51,811 bases of DNA from Saprospiraceae bacterium (GCA_016708265.1 JADJGA010000005.1:1-51811), one strand, 5' to 3'. Positions 1 to 10,068 are shown, numbered from the stretch's first letter. Numbers and translations: made by a program. Notes: generated by a model not told the origin, from the sequence alone.

Positions 1-2210
1 ATAGCTTCTTGTTTGTTTGAAAATGCCTGTTGTAGCTTGTTAATAAGCTCTTTTTGAGAAATAGAATAAAAGAAACTATCTTTCCCTGTTTCAATACCAT
101 TGTTATAATTTAAAAATAAGTTATCAATTTTTATGTATTCATTATATTTTTTGAACCCTTCAAAATCTTTCTTGACGAAATAAAAATTTGGAAACTCTGA
201 TTTTAATTGATTCCAGCTAAAAGATTGTAAAGTATTTTCATTTAAAAAGTCATACTTATATTCTCTCTTTCCTTGTAAATCGAAATGGAGAACCTTTCCT
301 AATTCATTTTTCTTTTTCTTTCCAGTTTTTACAAAAATGTTGATTGAAACACCTTGCATAATATCAAAAACATTTTGATCTACAGAGCCATCGGGGCAAA
401 CTTCTTTTTTCTTTGCATCTCCATGTAAATTTAAAATATAAATTTTATCAAAGCTTTCTAATAAATGCTTTCGCATTTGACGGTGGATAATGCCATCAAT
501 AAAGCTATTGTTGGAAATGTAAGCTAAAACACCACTGCCATTTTTATCAATAAAATGTTGACCATAACGAATAAATTTCACGTAATCATCAGATAGAGAG
601 TTGTAACTTGTTTCATTTAAGCTTCTCTTATAGTCATTTATTAAATTATCAATCCATTCATTTTTATTTGTACTGCTAATGCTGTATGGAGGATTTCCGA
701 TAACGCACATTACTGGCGTATCACGTTTTATGTGGTTGGCTTCATTGGCTTCGGTGCTCAGCCAGGAAGCAAATAAGGTCCCTGTATCGGGGTGATATTC
801 CTCCAGGCTGTTGGTTAGGTACACTCTGAAACGCTGGTCTCTGGTGGGTTTATACCCGGTCTCTTTAAGAAGCAAATCCAGTTTTAAATGTGCCATAGCA
901 TAACTTGCCATCAGCAACTCAAACCCATTTAGCCTTGGCAAGAGATGTGTCTCTACATAATTGCTCCAGATGCCCTGCTGACCTGTAAATTTCCTGTGAA
1001 TATGCTTTATTACTTCTGCCAGGAATGTCCCTGTACCGGTTGCTGGGTCGAGAATTTGTACTTTGTGTATCTCCAGTTCAGCCTGTTTGTAACCAGTTAT
1101 AGATCGTTTATCGACCGTCTGTGTATCAACAGTGATCTTAGTTTTTGAAGTATCTGCAAGGCCCTGTGGCAAATCAAACTCTGATTTCAAAATATCATCA
1201 ACTGCACGTACTATAAAACTGACCACAGGTTGAGGTGTGTACCAAACTCCACGTGCTTTGCGCAATTTTGGGTCATACTCACTAAGGAATGTTTCATAGA
1301 AATGGATTATCGGGTCTTCCATTTTAGTGGCTTTACCGAAGTTCTTCAATATTTCTTCGACATTGCATGCCAGAAATATATTCACCAGGTCGTCAACAAT
1401 CCATTTTATACGATCGTCAACATCCAGTCCTGCAATATAGCCAAACAGTTTTTTCAGGAACGGATTTGATTTTGGTATCAGTTCGTAGGCTTCCTGCCTG
1501 TTGAATGATGTCAATGAAGGGTCGTGAGAGCGTGCTGCAAACATTCCGTAAGCAATGGTTTGGGCATAAACATCGGCAAATCCCTTTGGTGTAATATCGT
1601 GTATCAGGATTTGCTTGAATGCAAGCATCTGGTCTTTGAGTGTGCTGTCTTCATGATGAGTTTCATCGCTTGTCAAAGCTTTTTCTATGACTTCAGATAG
1701 AAGACGGGCTTTTGCAGCCATCATTTCAGCAAGTTTTTTTGAGCTTTTTATCGTCTGACCGATGTGGGTGCAAAAGTCTTTTATCAGGTTTTCAAACCGG
1801 ACAAAATTTTCGGTTAATGGTTTTATACCTTTTGTTGTTACTTCTCCAATGACAACATTGGTCACAAATTGTCCGTCACGATACAGATGAAAGTCAAGAT
1901 AGTCAGTAAAAATGAGATTGTTCAGCGATGCCTTATAACGGTCAAATTGTTCTTTGTTCCCGGCTTTTCGTGCTCCTTCCAGGTCTTTATCACCAATATC
2001 TTTAGCTTCAATAAATCCGACAGGAATATCCTTTTTTGTCAATATATAATCCGGAGCACCACACGATTGTCTTTTAGGTTCATTGGTTGCCCTGATCTCC
2101 GGCACTAAACTTTCAATCAGTTGCTGCAAATCTCCTCTGAAAGTATGCTCAGTTGCATTGCCTAATTTGAAGCGTTTGTTTATGCTGTCAATGTATTCGT
2201 TTAAAGTCAT
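1..2210 (-). CDS. Type ISP-like restriction-modification enzyme, N-terminal part (partial)
   Basis: Open frame of about 736 codons from the ATG at 2208-2210 to the left window edge, with no stop. Near the N terminus is a PD-(D/E)xK nuclease-like motif (P53-D54, then E68-A-K70). The middle holds a gamma-type N6-adenine methylase core: motif I DPATGTGT near residue 387 binds S-adenosylmethionine, and NPPYS near residue 505 is the catalytic motif IV. A nuclease-helical-methylase order on one chain is typical of Eco57I-like and type ISP (LlaBIII-like) enzymes, which cut and methylate with one polypeptide. The helicase motifs of a full ISP enzyme are not seen upstream of the methylase, so an Eco57I/type IIG relative is the alternative. 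The specificity domain would lie off the left edge. It is one of the few long genes here with an unbroken frame. Confidence 0.85.
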   Translation of the reverse strand, partial: MTLNEYIDSINKRFKLGNATEHTFRGDLQQLIESLVPEIRATNEPKRQSCGAPDYILTKKDIPVGFIEAKDIGDKDLEGARKAGNKEQFDRYKASLNNLIFTDYLDFHLYRDGQFVTNVVIGEVTTKGIKPLTENFVRFENLIKDFCTHIGQTIKSSKKLAEMMAAKARLLSEVIEKALTSDETHHEDSTLKDQMLAFKQILIHDITPKGFADVYAQTIAYGMFAARSHDPSLTSFNRQEAYELIPKSNPFLKKLFGYIAGLDVDDRIKWIVDDLVNIFLACNVEEILKNFGKATKMEDPIIHFYETFLSEYDPKLRKARGVWYTPQPVVSFIVRAVDDILKSEFDLPQGLADTSKTKITVDTQTVDKRSITGYKQAELEIHKVQILDPATGTGTFLAEVIKHIHRKFTGQQGIWSNYVETHLLPRLNGFELLMASYAMAHLKLDLLLKETGYKPTRDQRFRVYLTNSLEEYHPDTGTLFASWLSTEANEANHIKRDTPVMCVIGNPPYSISSTNKNEWIDNLINDYKRSLNETSYNSLSDDYVKFIRYGQHFIDKNGSGVLAYISNNSFIDGIIHRQMRKHLLESFDKIYILNLHGDAKKKEVCPDGSVDQNVFDIMQGVSINIFVKTGKKKKNELGKVLHFDLQGKREYKYDFLNENTLQSFSWNQLKSEFPNFYFVKKDFEGFKKYNEYIKIDNLFLNYNNGIETGKDSFFYSISQKELINKLQQAFSNKQEA

Positions 2211-2509
2211 TAGAAAAATCTTTAACAATTCCACAAATGTAATAATTTATGTACTTGTGTTATGTGATAAGTAGTACTTTTGTAAATATTTATCGTAGGA
2301 TATCTTAAATGTAATATTTAACAAGATTCACTGATTTGAATCTAACAATATAATTTCAATAATGAACACCTGGGTTATCTTACTGAGTTAAATGATTTTG
2401 TCCTGCTTTGTGATTTAGGTCATTATGCCAACAAAAGTAAAATATGGAAACCGGCAGAGATGGACGCTGACCACGTCGCAGCCTGGAGCAGGGGAGGTGC
2501 TTCAGAAGC
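2211..2509. other. Intergenic region between the restriction gene and the cassette array
   Basis: AT-rich DNA without a convincing gene. It separates the leftward restriction-modification gene from the rightward cassette array. If the array had its own integrase, this flank would be a usual place for attI and a divergent intI, but no tyrosine recombinase is encoded here. Confidence 0.5.
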
Positions 2510-2680
2510 AAAAAACTGTCAGCTGCTGTGCAGGACTCACAACAGAGCAAAGGGAAATAAGTAGGGGAAATGAAAAATGGATTCACAAAGGGGAATATAT
2601 ATATTTTTGTATCTTTTTTAATAGTCATTATTAATCAATTACATATTTTAATAAATGATATTGCGTGTATTTAGAAGTTA
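2510..2680 (+). repeat. Cassette-array repeat, copy C (short form)
   Basis: About 170 bp matching the right halves of the copies at 8966-9313 and 10257-10605. Shared blocks include ACTGTCAG, GGACTCACAACAGAGCAAA, an AT-rich stretch and TGATATTGCGTGTATTTAG. Each copy ends in GTTA and is followed within 10 to 26 bp by a start codon. It could be a promoter-bearing non-coding cassette or an attI-like site; the sequence alone does not decide. Confidence 0.7.
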
Positions 2681-2690
2681 TGATGCATAA

Positions 2691-3609
2691 ATGAGAAATT
2701 TGAAACTGAACAATTTAATAATACTATCAATATTTGCCGTGCAACTAACAGCTCAAAACTGGTGCACTGAAGAATATGAAAAAATTCACAATCTTCAGAT
2801 GGAATCACATTCTATCATTAATGATGAAAGTAAGTCATTGTCAATAAGAATAAGTGAATCAAAAAATTGGCGAATAAATCATTGAAACTTGCATATAAAA
2901 CGATAGAAGAAAATGATTGTGAGAAGTATTCAATAATCGTGGATAGAATAATTGAACTAGAATTACAATTAGGTAATCCTAAAAATGCAGAATTAATCGC
3001 CTTAACAAGATTGAATAGGCGAACACCTAATTGGAATAGAGAAAAAGGAAATGCATATGCTTCTGATCTTGAAAATTGGCAATAATTGGCAGTTATGAAA
3101 AATCAAATTCTTTTTACAAAAATGTAAAAAAATATAAAGGGCTATACGGTGTTTGTGGATCAACTACATACGAACAAGATGTATCTACCTTGTTGTGGAT
3201 AGCAGAAACGTTATACAAAAATTATGGTGAAGTTTTCTGTCTAAAATATTTACAAGGATCAACAATTATTATTAATGAAGATAGTGAAAGAGCAAAGTTG
3301 ATTTGGGATAAAGTCTATAACTTAATCATCAAATCTTTAGGGATGAATACTTCATACGATGAAATAAAAAGAGAATTTGAATCGACTGAAATTCAATTCA
3401 AAGAATTGGAAGAATGGGAAAGAACAATATGGGAATTTGAGTTTCAAAAAAGTCAGTATTTCTTAGAATTTGCAGGCTATAGAATATTTTTCAAGACAAC
3501 ATCATGTCCGAATGATCAAAACAAGTACAAAAGATGTCAACCGGAAAACTTAGATACATTAAAGATTGAATCGCAACTATATAAAAAGATAAAAGAATAC
3601 GCATCATAA
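2691..3609 (+). CDS. Secreted hypothetical protein in cassette (frameshifted)
   Basis: Three consecutive frames (2691-2885, 2867-3085, 3076-3609) read as one protein of about 305 residues with two frameshifts. The N terminus is a clear signal peptide ending LTAQN, so the product is exported. The rest is acidic and mixed alpha/beta, rich in Tyr, Lys and Glu, with a few cysteines; no family was recognised. The start ATG lies 10 bp after repeat copy C, which may supply the promoter. The stop TAA overlaps the left core of the attC-like site at 3605-3672, as is usual for integron cassette genes. Confidence 0.6.
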
Positions 3610-3672
3610 CAAGCCGTAGCACGATCATGCCACCCTGTCGGGATGGCACGCCGGCTACGGAAGACGTTAGCA
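3605..3672 (+). repeat. attC-like site 1
   Basis: Imperfect palindrome starting CATAAC and ending GTTAGCA. CCGTAGC (3614-3620) pairs with GCTACGG (3654-3660), and TGCCACCC (3628-3635) pairs with GGG-A-TGGCA (3640-3648), leaving an extrahelical A. Length about 68 bp, core ends AAC...GTT and a bulged base are hallmarks of integron attC sites. Confidence 0.8.
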
Positions 3673-3734
3673 GTAAGGTTGACTTTTGTCTCAGAAAGTA
3701 TTAACTTAAATTTTAAACTTTAAAAAATAAAATT

Positions 3735-5909
3735 ATGGACAACACAAAAAAAGGTAAATGCCCGGTTATGCACGGGGCAAATACGGACACCAATAGTTCC
3801 ATAATGAGTTGGTGGCCAAATGCACTTAATTTAGATATTTTGCACCAGCATGATACTAAAACAAATCCATTAGGTCAAGACTTCAATTATCGTGAAGAAT
3901 TTAAGAAACTGGATTTTGAAGTTTTGAAAAACGACCTCAAAAAACTTATGACCGATAGCCAGGATTGGTGGCCTGCCGATTGGGGGCACTATGGAGGTTT
4001 AATGATCAGAATGGCTTGGCATAGTGCAGGTACATACCGTACTGCTGATGGACGTGGAGGGAGCAATACTGGAAACCAGCGTTTTGCCCCACTCAACAGT
4101 TGGCCAGATAATGTTAATCTTGACAAGGCTCGTCGTCTCTTATGGCCTATAAAACAAAAATACGGCAATAAAATTTCGTGGGCAGATTTGATGATACTTG
4201 CAGGTAATATGGCTTATGAATCAATGGGATTTAAAACATTTGGCTTTGGTGGTGGTCGTGAAGATATTTGGCATCCTGAAAAGATATTTATTGGGGTGCT
4301 GAGAAAGAATGGTTAGGAAAAGATAGATATTCCGACAAATCAGATGAAGAGACACTTGAAAATCCACTGGCTGCTGTTCAAATGGGATTAATCTACGTGA
4401 ATCCTGAAGGTGTTGACGGTAAACCAGATCCATTAAAAACAGCTCAGGCTATGCGGGTAACATTCAGGCGTATGGCTATGAATGATGAAGAAACAGTTGC
4501 ACTAACAGCCGGAGGGCATACCGTTGGTAAAACACACGGTAATGGTGATGCGTCAATTCTTGGCCCCAATCCAGAAGGTGCACCAATCGAAGAACAAGGT
4601 TTTGGTTGGAAAAATCCAAATGGGAAAGGGAATGCCGAACATACTGTAAGTAGCGGCTTGGAAGGAGCATGGACAACACACCCAAACAAGTGGAACAATA
4701 CATATTTTTATTTACTTTTTACCTACGAATGGGAAATCAGAAAGAGTCCTGCCGGAGCACAACAATGGGAGCCAATCAATATTAAAGAGGAAGACAAACC
4801 ATTTGATGCGCATGTTCCCGAAGTTCGCAGAAATCCGATTATGACCGATGCTGATATGGCATTGAAAATTGACCCTGAATACCGGAAAATAGCTGAGCGT
4901 TTTTATAAAGACCCTAAATATTTCGCTGATGTTTTTGCAAGAGCATGGTTCAAGCTCACGCATCGTGATTTAGGACCTAAAAGTCGTTATATTGGTGCTG
5001 ATGTACCAAAAGAAGATTTAATATGGCAAGACCCGATACCTTCAGTTGATTACACGCTTTCAGAATCAGAAATTGAAGATTTAAAAAGTAAACTTCTCAA
5101 TTGCGGTTTAACTCAAACAGAGCTTATTAATACTGCCTGGGACAGCGCAAGAACTTTCAGATGTTCCGATTACAGAGGTGGAGCTAATGGTGCAAGAATA
5201 CGCCTTGCCCCCCAGAAAGATTGGGAAGGCAATGAACCACAAAGACTTGAAAAAGTTTTGAATAAACTTACCGGAATTCAGACAGGATTGAAAAAAAGTA
5301 AGCATTGCCGATTTGATAGTTTTAGGAGGTAGTGACGCAATTGAAAAAGCTATAGAAAAAGCAGGTTTCAAAATTAAAGTTCCTTTTATTTCCGGACGAG
5401 GTGATGCAACATATGAAATGACAGACATTGAATCTTTCGAAGTGCTTGAACCAATTCATGACGGTTACAGAAATTGGCAGAAAAAAGAATATGCCGTAAA
5501 ACCCGAAGAAATGGCTCTTGACAGAACTCAATTGATGGGTCTTACTGCTCCTGAAATGACTGTTTTGATTGGTGGAATGCGCGTTTTAGGAACCAATCAT
5601 GGAAGTACCAAACATGGTGTATTCACTGACAATGAAGGAGTTTTAACCAACGACTTTTTTGTAAATCTTACTGATATGAGTTTTGTATGGGAACCCGTTT
5701 CTGACAATCTGTTCAATATTAGAGAAAGAAAAACCGGAAAAGTTAAATGGACAGCTACAAGAGTTGATTTGGTCTTTGGCTCAAATTCAATATTACGTGC
5801 TTATGCAGAAGTTTACGCACAAGATGATAACAAAGAAAAATTTGTTAAAGATTTTGTAAACGCTTGGGTTAAAGTAATGAATGCAGACCGATTTGATATA
5901 AAGAAATAA
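3735..5909 (+). CDS. katG: Catalase-peroxidase KatG (two frameshifts as read)
   Basis: Bifunctional haem enzyme that removes hydrogen peroxide as catalase and peroxidase. Inferred length is about 724 residues, the normal size, with both halves present. Visible motifs: distal R92-W95-H96 in MIRMAWHSAGTYR, the YVNPEGV segment carrying the Tyr of the Met-Tyr-Trp adduct, and the proximal His in GGHTVGKTHG. Two single-base indels break the frame: an A is missing in the A run near 4278 (after HPEK) and an extra A is present near 5291-5297. The frame is restored, so the flanking protein is intact and both events look like homopolymer errors. The gene lies between attC-like sites 1 and 2, so it occupies a cassette position, at over 2 kb an unusually long cassette cargo. 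Confidence 0.93.
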
Positions 5910-5916
5910 ACCCGGC

Positions 5917-6046
5917 AGCTAAAATCGTATATAAGAAATGGTGGGCTTTGTAGCGTATTCAAGCGTTATGCCCCGCATTTACTTTTGTGGGTAACTTGAC
6001 AGGATACAATCCCGAAGTCCGCCACTACTCATATACGTAACCGTAA
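5917..6046 (+). repeat. attC-like site 2 (long, degenerate core)
   Basis: About 130 bp after the katG stop. CGTATAT (5926-5932) pairs with ATATACG (6031-6037), and GTGGGCTT (5941-5948) pairs imperfectly with AAGTCCGCCAC (6014-6024). The right end reads ACCGTAATG where GTTAG is expected, so the core may be decayed or misread. Length is similar to the long attC class of large chromosomal integrons. Confidence 0.6.
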
Positions 6047-6082
6047 TGAATTCAAAAATTAATAAAACTGACGACTTCAAAA

Positions 6083-6457
6083 ATGGAAATAACGCCTGAA
6101 CATAATGAGCGAATGGCAAAAATGACATTTGCTACTGTCTATCCGCTTTATGTTAAAAAAGTTGAAAAAAAAGGAAGGACAAAAGAAGAGTTACATCAAG
6201 TCATAGAGTGGCTGACGGGTTTTGATGACAGATCAATACAAGAGCTAAATGATGAGAATGTCACTTTTGAAACATTTTTTAATAAAGCGGAATTGAACAA
6301 AAACGCCAGCCTGATCAAAGGAGTAATTTGCGGGTATCGAATTGAAGAAATCGAAAATCTTTTAACAAAACAAGTAAGGTATCTTGATAAATTAGTGGAC
6401 GAATTGGCGAATGGAAAAAAGATGGAGAAAATTTTAAGAACACCAGAAAGCGAGTGA
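6083..6457 (+). CDS. DUF2200 family protein
   Basis: Intact 124-residue gene. The body matches the DUF2200 family from memory: MAKMTFATVYP, VEKKGRTKEELHQVIEWLTG, GVICGYRIEEIENLLTKQVRYLDKL and a final GKKMEKILR are diagnostic. The family is small, cytoplasmic and of unknown function, and is often found as a stand-alone accessory gene. The natural start may be the internal Met of MAKMTF. It is a single-gene cassette between attC-like sites 2 and 3. Confidence 0.85.
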   Translation: MEITPEHNERMAKMTFATVYPLYVKKVEKKGRTKEELHQVIEWLTGFDDRSIQELNDENVTFETFFNKAELNKNASLIKGVICGYRIEEIENLLTKQVRYLDKLVDELANGKKMEKILRTPESE

Positions 6458-6473
6458 AGAACAACACTACAGT

Positions 6474-6590
6474 AATAACAAAGCCTGTAAGTATGGTTTG
6501 GCAAAAGTGGCAGTTCTGGGCTTCGTAGAAACATTTGTGGAGAAAATCACCACCTTCGCACTGTCCGAAACCATAGTCAGAATGTTAAAT
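6474..6590 (+). repeat. attC-like site 3
   Basis: Begins with ATAAC and ends with GTTAAAT (6584-6590), a perfect match to the GTTRRRY right core. TATGGTTTGG (6492-6501) pairs with CCGAAACCATA (6565-6575), with a further imperfect stem from AGTGGCAG inside. It follows the DUF2200 gene directly. Confidence 0.65.
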
Positions 6591-6772
6591 GGCTGAACAA
6601 TCAAAACAATTAATGACAAACTTGAGACAGTAATTTGCATGAGGCATCAAAACAATGAACAGCTGTCAAAATACAACTAAAAGTGGCGTAAATGCAACTA
6701 ATGGTAGTGGATTTTATTTGGTAAACGACTGTGAGATAGAATAACTTTGTGGCATCAAAAAAACATAAAAAT

Positions 6773-7666
6773 ATGATACTAAATTCAAAATCAATTGGCA
6801 ATAAAATTGCTGATGCAAGAAAGAAAATTAATCTTTCACAAGCCGAACTTGCACTGCAAGTATCGATTAGCCCTCAAGCTGTTGGCAAATGGGAACGTGG
6901 AGAGTCTATGCCAGACATTACGACCTTTGGCCGACTTGCAGAAATTTTCGGAGTTGACCTAAACTATTTCTCTGACAGTTCTCAAACTATAGAAAAAGAA
7001 ATTGTAACCAAAGTGAGTAGAGGAGATGATAGTATATTTTCCGAACTTAAGGATAACATGGGGCTGAATTGGAATATGTCTGGCGAAAACTATGTAGAAG
7101 CAGATTTTTCAGGTATTAAGAATGTAAAAGATAAACTAAGTGGTTCCAGTTTTAAAAAATGTAAACTAATCGAGGCAGATTTATCAGATATTACATTCAA
7201 AGGGAATAGTATCAGAGATTGTGATTTTTTCAATGCAGACTTAAGAAATAGCAGATTTTATGGTTCAGAAATTATAGCGAACTCCTTTGTTAATGCTTCT
7301 TTTGTAGATGCAGTAATAGAGGCAAGTGAAATAAGGAACTGTGATTTTTCTAATGCTAATTTATCTGGGATTGAATTTTCAAGATCAGAGTTTCGTAATA
7401 ACAAAATTGAAAACACAAATTGGCAACATGCTTCTTTCAAAGACACTCAATTCACTGAAATTATTTTTAGCGGATTATTGGAAGAATGCTCATTTACAAG
7501 CTGTGCATTTTCCAAAGCAAAATTTAAAAATGCGACAATTAAAAATAGTTTCTTTAAGTATAGTGATTTAAAACGTGTTGAGTTTATCGATTGCCATGCA
7601 GATAAATTAACCTATGAGTTTTTGAAAAACTGCAAGGCAAATTTGACTGGAATAACTTTATTATAA
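6773..7666 (+). CDS. XRE-type HTH regulator with pentapeptide-repeat domain
   Basis: About 297 residues from the ATG at 6773; an upstream in-frame ATG at 6749 is possible but less likely. Residues about 5 to 65 form a Cro/CI-type helix-turn-helix (IADARKKINLSQAELA, SISPQAVGKWERGESMPD) that should bind DNA. After a linker, residues about 105 to 290 are pentapeptide repeats of the A(D/N)Lxx type (for example EADLSDITF, NADLRNSRF, NANLSGIEF), which fold as a right-handed quadrilateral helix and can mimic DNA. The pairing suggests a regulator whose C-terminal domain senses or binds a partner; the role is unknown. It is alone in its cassette, between attC-like sites 3 and 4. Confidence 0.85.
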   Translation: MILNSKSIGNKIADARKKINLSQAELALQVSISPQAVGKWERGESMPDITTFGRLAEIFGVDLNYFSDSSQTIEKEIVTKVSRGDDSIFSELKDNMGLNWNMSGENYVEADFSGIKNVKDKLSGSSFKKCKLIEADLSDITFKGNSIRDCDFFNADLRNSRFYGSEIIANSFVNASFVDAVIEASEIRNCDFSNANLSGIEFSRSEFRNNKIENTNWQHASFKDTQFTEIIFSGLLEECSFTSCAFSKAKFKNATIKNSFFKYSDLKRVEFIDCHADKLTYEFLKNCKANLTGITLL

Positions 7667-7696
7667 TGATTAGAAAACGAAGGACAAAAAACACAG

Positions 7697-7827
7697 CTGG
7701 TAACAATACACAAGTCCAAAATAGAGCATTAAGGTAGCTTGAATCATCCGTTTTTTTGGTATATTCGTGAAATTTGGGGCATTGTATTAACTAACTTAGT
7801 TCTGCGCCAATGCCCTATTCGTTAGTC
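7697..7827 (+). repeat. attC-like site 4
   Basis: Starts CTGGTAAC, ends GTTAGTC (7821-7827). AATAGAGCATT (7720-7730) pairs with AATGCCCTATT (7809-7819) with one mismatch. A T-rich central part (TTTTTTT near 7751) could form the loop region. About 131 bp, a long-form site. Confidence 0.65.
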
Positions 7828-7982
7828 AGAATCTTGAGGCAACACCACACAAACAATTCAATTTCTAAAAGTTTAAATTAGCTTAAACAGAAAACTATTT
7901 TCCTATTTTCGCTATAAATTTATTGTTTATCAATATATATTTATTATTTTTGTAGCATAATTTAAAATTCACATCTTTCATT

Positions 7983-8462
7983 ATGAAAAGAATTTCAATA
8001 ATATTTCTTCAGGCAGTCATCGTGCTTACCGGAATTGCGGCACTTGTAATTTTGGTTTGGTTTCCTTTGACTGAGGGACGAGCCACAAACTTAGACTTAT
8101 TTACTATTTACGCTGACCCATTTATCCTGTATGGATACGCAGCGTCAATCGCATTTTTTGTAGCGTTGTTCAATGCATTCAGGTTACTTGGCTACATTGG
8201 GCAAAATGAAGTATTTTCAACAAACTCTGTGAAAGCTTTAAAGAACATAAAGTATTGTTCAATCTTACTAAGTATTTTAATTATGGTGGCTGGACTATTT
8301 ATAATGCTAACCCATAATAAAGAGGATGACCCGGCTGGTTTTCTTGCTATTTGTTTTTTGACTACTTTTGTCGCTGTCGTAGTTGCAACTGCTGCGGCAA
8401 TATTTGAAAAAATATTGCAAAATGCAGTAGATTTGAAATCTGAGAATGACTTAACTGTTTAA
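7983..8462 (+). CDS. DUF2975 membrane protein
   Basis: 159 residues with four predicted membrane segments (roughly 8-28, 46-70, 95-116, 122-143). The layout and the motif GQNEVFSTNSVKALKNIKYC match the DUF2975 family, whose function is unknown. Two bases after its stop begins a small XRE-type HTH gene. The DUF2975 plus HTH pair is a common two-gene unit in Bacteroidota and Firmicutes, suggesting that the HTH protein regulates the membrane protein. The ATG has an AT-rich leader with no strong Shine-Dalgarno, normal for this phylum. Confidence 0.85.
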   Translation: MKRISIIFLQAVIVLTGIAALVILVWFPLTEGRATNLDLFTIYADPFILYGYAASIAFFVALFNAFRLLGYIGQNEVFSTNSVKALKNIKYCSILLSILIMVAGLFIMLTHNKEDDPAGFLAICFLTTFVAVVVATAAAIFEKILQNAVDLKSENDLTV

Positions 8463-8464
8463 TT

Positions 8465-8695
8465 ATGCCTATTATTGTTAATTTAGATGTGATGATGGCA
8501 AAACGAAAAATGTCATTAAATGAGTTATCCGAAAAAGTGGATTTGACGTTATCTAATCTTTCTATATTAAAAACAGGGAAAGCAAAAGCAATTCGTTTTA
8601 GTACCTTATAGGCAATATGCAAAGCATTAGACTGCCAACCTGGTGACATTTTAGAATATGTAAATGACAAGAAAAAAAACAATGAATCCCGCTAA
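8465..8695 (+). pseudogene. XRE-family HTH regulator with in-frame TAG
   Basis: 76 codons beginning MPIIVNLDVMMAKRKMSLNE and ending near ESR, a YozG-like compact HTH protein. The helix-turn-helix lies at SLNELSEKVDLTLSNLSILK, and the C-terminal signature AICKALDCQPGDILEY is complete. The frame is interrupted by TAG at 8609-8611, exactly where the family has Glu (TL-E-AICKALDCQPGD). A single G to T change explains it, either a true nonsense mutation or a sequence error. It sits 2 bp after the DUF2975 gene and was probably co-transcribed with it. Confidence 0.75.
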
Positions 8696-8965
8696 GGCTG
8701 TTTAAAAAGTGATTAATTTTGATATAATTGTAATCTGATAATGTATATTTATTTATCAGCATTTTGCGTCTTTGCGCCTTAGCGTGAAATAATATAATTG
8801 TACCTTTTTAGGCAGTCTGGTATATTAATTTTGTACAAATTCAATTGTTTTTTATCATAGTTTGTAAGAAAAAAGTATTTTGAATAGAAAAATGAAGGAT
8901 GACATAAAATGTTATAAGATAATATATCAAAGCAGTTAATAAATCCTTCATTTACAAATCAAAAG
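8696..8965. other. Non-coding stretch after the DUF2975-HTH pair
   Basis: No gene and no clear attC-like palindrome. It contains the phrase TTTGCGTCTTTGCGCCTTAGCG, a low-complexity segment often seen between genes of Bacteroidota. The expected attC of this cassette appears lost, perhaps when repeat copy A arrived. Confidence 0.4.
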
Positions 8966-9313
8966 CCGGTGATCGTCGGAGTTTATAACTTCGATGACAA
9001 AGGTTGTAGGATGCGGTTCTTCCTTTAGAGCCTGTCCCGCTACAGCAGGAAAGTCAGAAGGCTGCTTAGCAAAAAAATAGTGATCAAATAATAAAGGTTA
9101 ACGGGTTAAAAAAAATTAATTAATTTTGCAAATAGAGATAAAAAAACTGTCAGATGCTGTGGAGGACTCACAACAGAGCAAATGGCAAAAAGTAGAGGAC
9201 AATGAAAAAAGGATTCTTATGAGGACAATATATATTTTTTTATATCTTTTTTAATAGTCATTATTAATCAATTACATATTTTAATAAATGATATTGCGTG
9301 TATTTAGCCGTTA
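8966..9313 (+). repeat. Cassette-array repeat, copy A (long form, 348 bp)
   Basis: Nearly identical to copy B at 10257-10605. The left end holds a small palindrome (GTCGGAGTTTATAACTTCGATGAC region), then TGTCCCGCTACAGCAGGAAAG, then the right half shared with copy C. It ends CCGTTA (9308-9313). A start codon follows 13 bp later. No coding capacity. Confidence 0.8.
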
Positions 9314-9325
9314 CACAGCATAAAA

Positions 9326-9999
9326 ATGAATGACTTAAAACAATATAAAGAACTTTGTGAAATATGGACTGAACAGTGGTATCAGTACAATACTGACAAG
9401 CAGTATTATAAAGGAGAACTAACGGCACAATTCCAAACAGAGCAAAGGGATTAGAAGAACTATTCAGAAAATTGTTAAATGCGAACAAAGATTTTCTAAT
9501 CAATCGAGTATCAGAAAACAGAATAAACGAATCAATTGATGAATTATGTTTTATAATTGACCATGTCAGAAGTGAAGGTGTGATAAATTACCAAACTCAA
9601 ACAAATCTCAAAGAACTTCTTGAAATTGGTCAATCCTTGGTCGATAGTAAACTTAATTCTCAACAAAATTTACAAGTGAGTTATATACTTGATACAATTT
9701 TAGATACATACTGGCATCAAACCTCGAAAGACAATGTATCTGAAGAAATTAGAACCTTTTATGCAAACTTGTGCTCTTCGATATTAAATGCGGATAATTC
9801 AAAAAGCTTAAGTGATAATAGCTATTTTAAACACTGCATATATTTTATTATGATGTCAGATCACATATTTAACGACAAACAATTTATCAAGATAAAGAAT
9901 CAACTAAATAGATACATTGAAACCTTGTATGGTGAAGATCATCATTTGAGCAAAAGATGGAAAAGTAGACAAAATGAAATTGAACATAACCAAAAATAA
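9326..9999 (+). CDS. Hypothetical cassette protein (frameshifted)
   Basis: The ATG at 9326 opens MNDLKQYKELCEIWTEQW and continues to a TAG at 9452; the adjoining frame then carries LEELFRKLLNANKDFL to the stop at 9999. Together about 224 residues, cytoplasmic, helical, no signal peptide, no recognised family. The frame switch must occur between 9412 and 9454. The gene follows repeat copy A, which probably supplies expression, and is followed by a strong attC-like site, so it is a complete cassette. Confidence 0.6.
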
Positions 10000-10003
10000 C
10001 GCT

Positions 10004-10068
10004 GTGTAACAATAGATAAGAAGTAATAGCTCCTTCGTCGCTACTACTCTTATCATCATCCGTTAGCA
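10004..10068 (+). repeat. attC-like site 5
   Basis: Short-form site from GTGTAAC (10004-10010) to GTTAGCA (10062-10068). GATAAGAAGTAATAGC (10014-10029 region) pairs with GCTACTACTCTTATC (10040-10054) with bulges. One of the clearest attC structures in the window. Confidence 0.8.

Noticed and set aside
945..2274. Short plus-strand frames in the first 2.3 kb
   Set aside because: The minus strand is continuously open there and encodes motif-bearing methylase sequence, so the plus frames are shadows.
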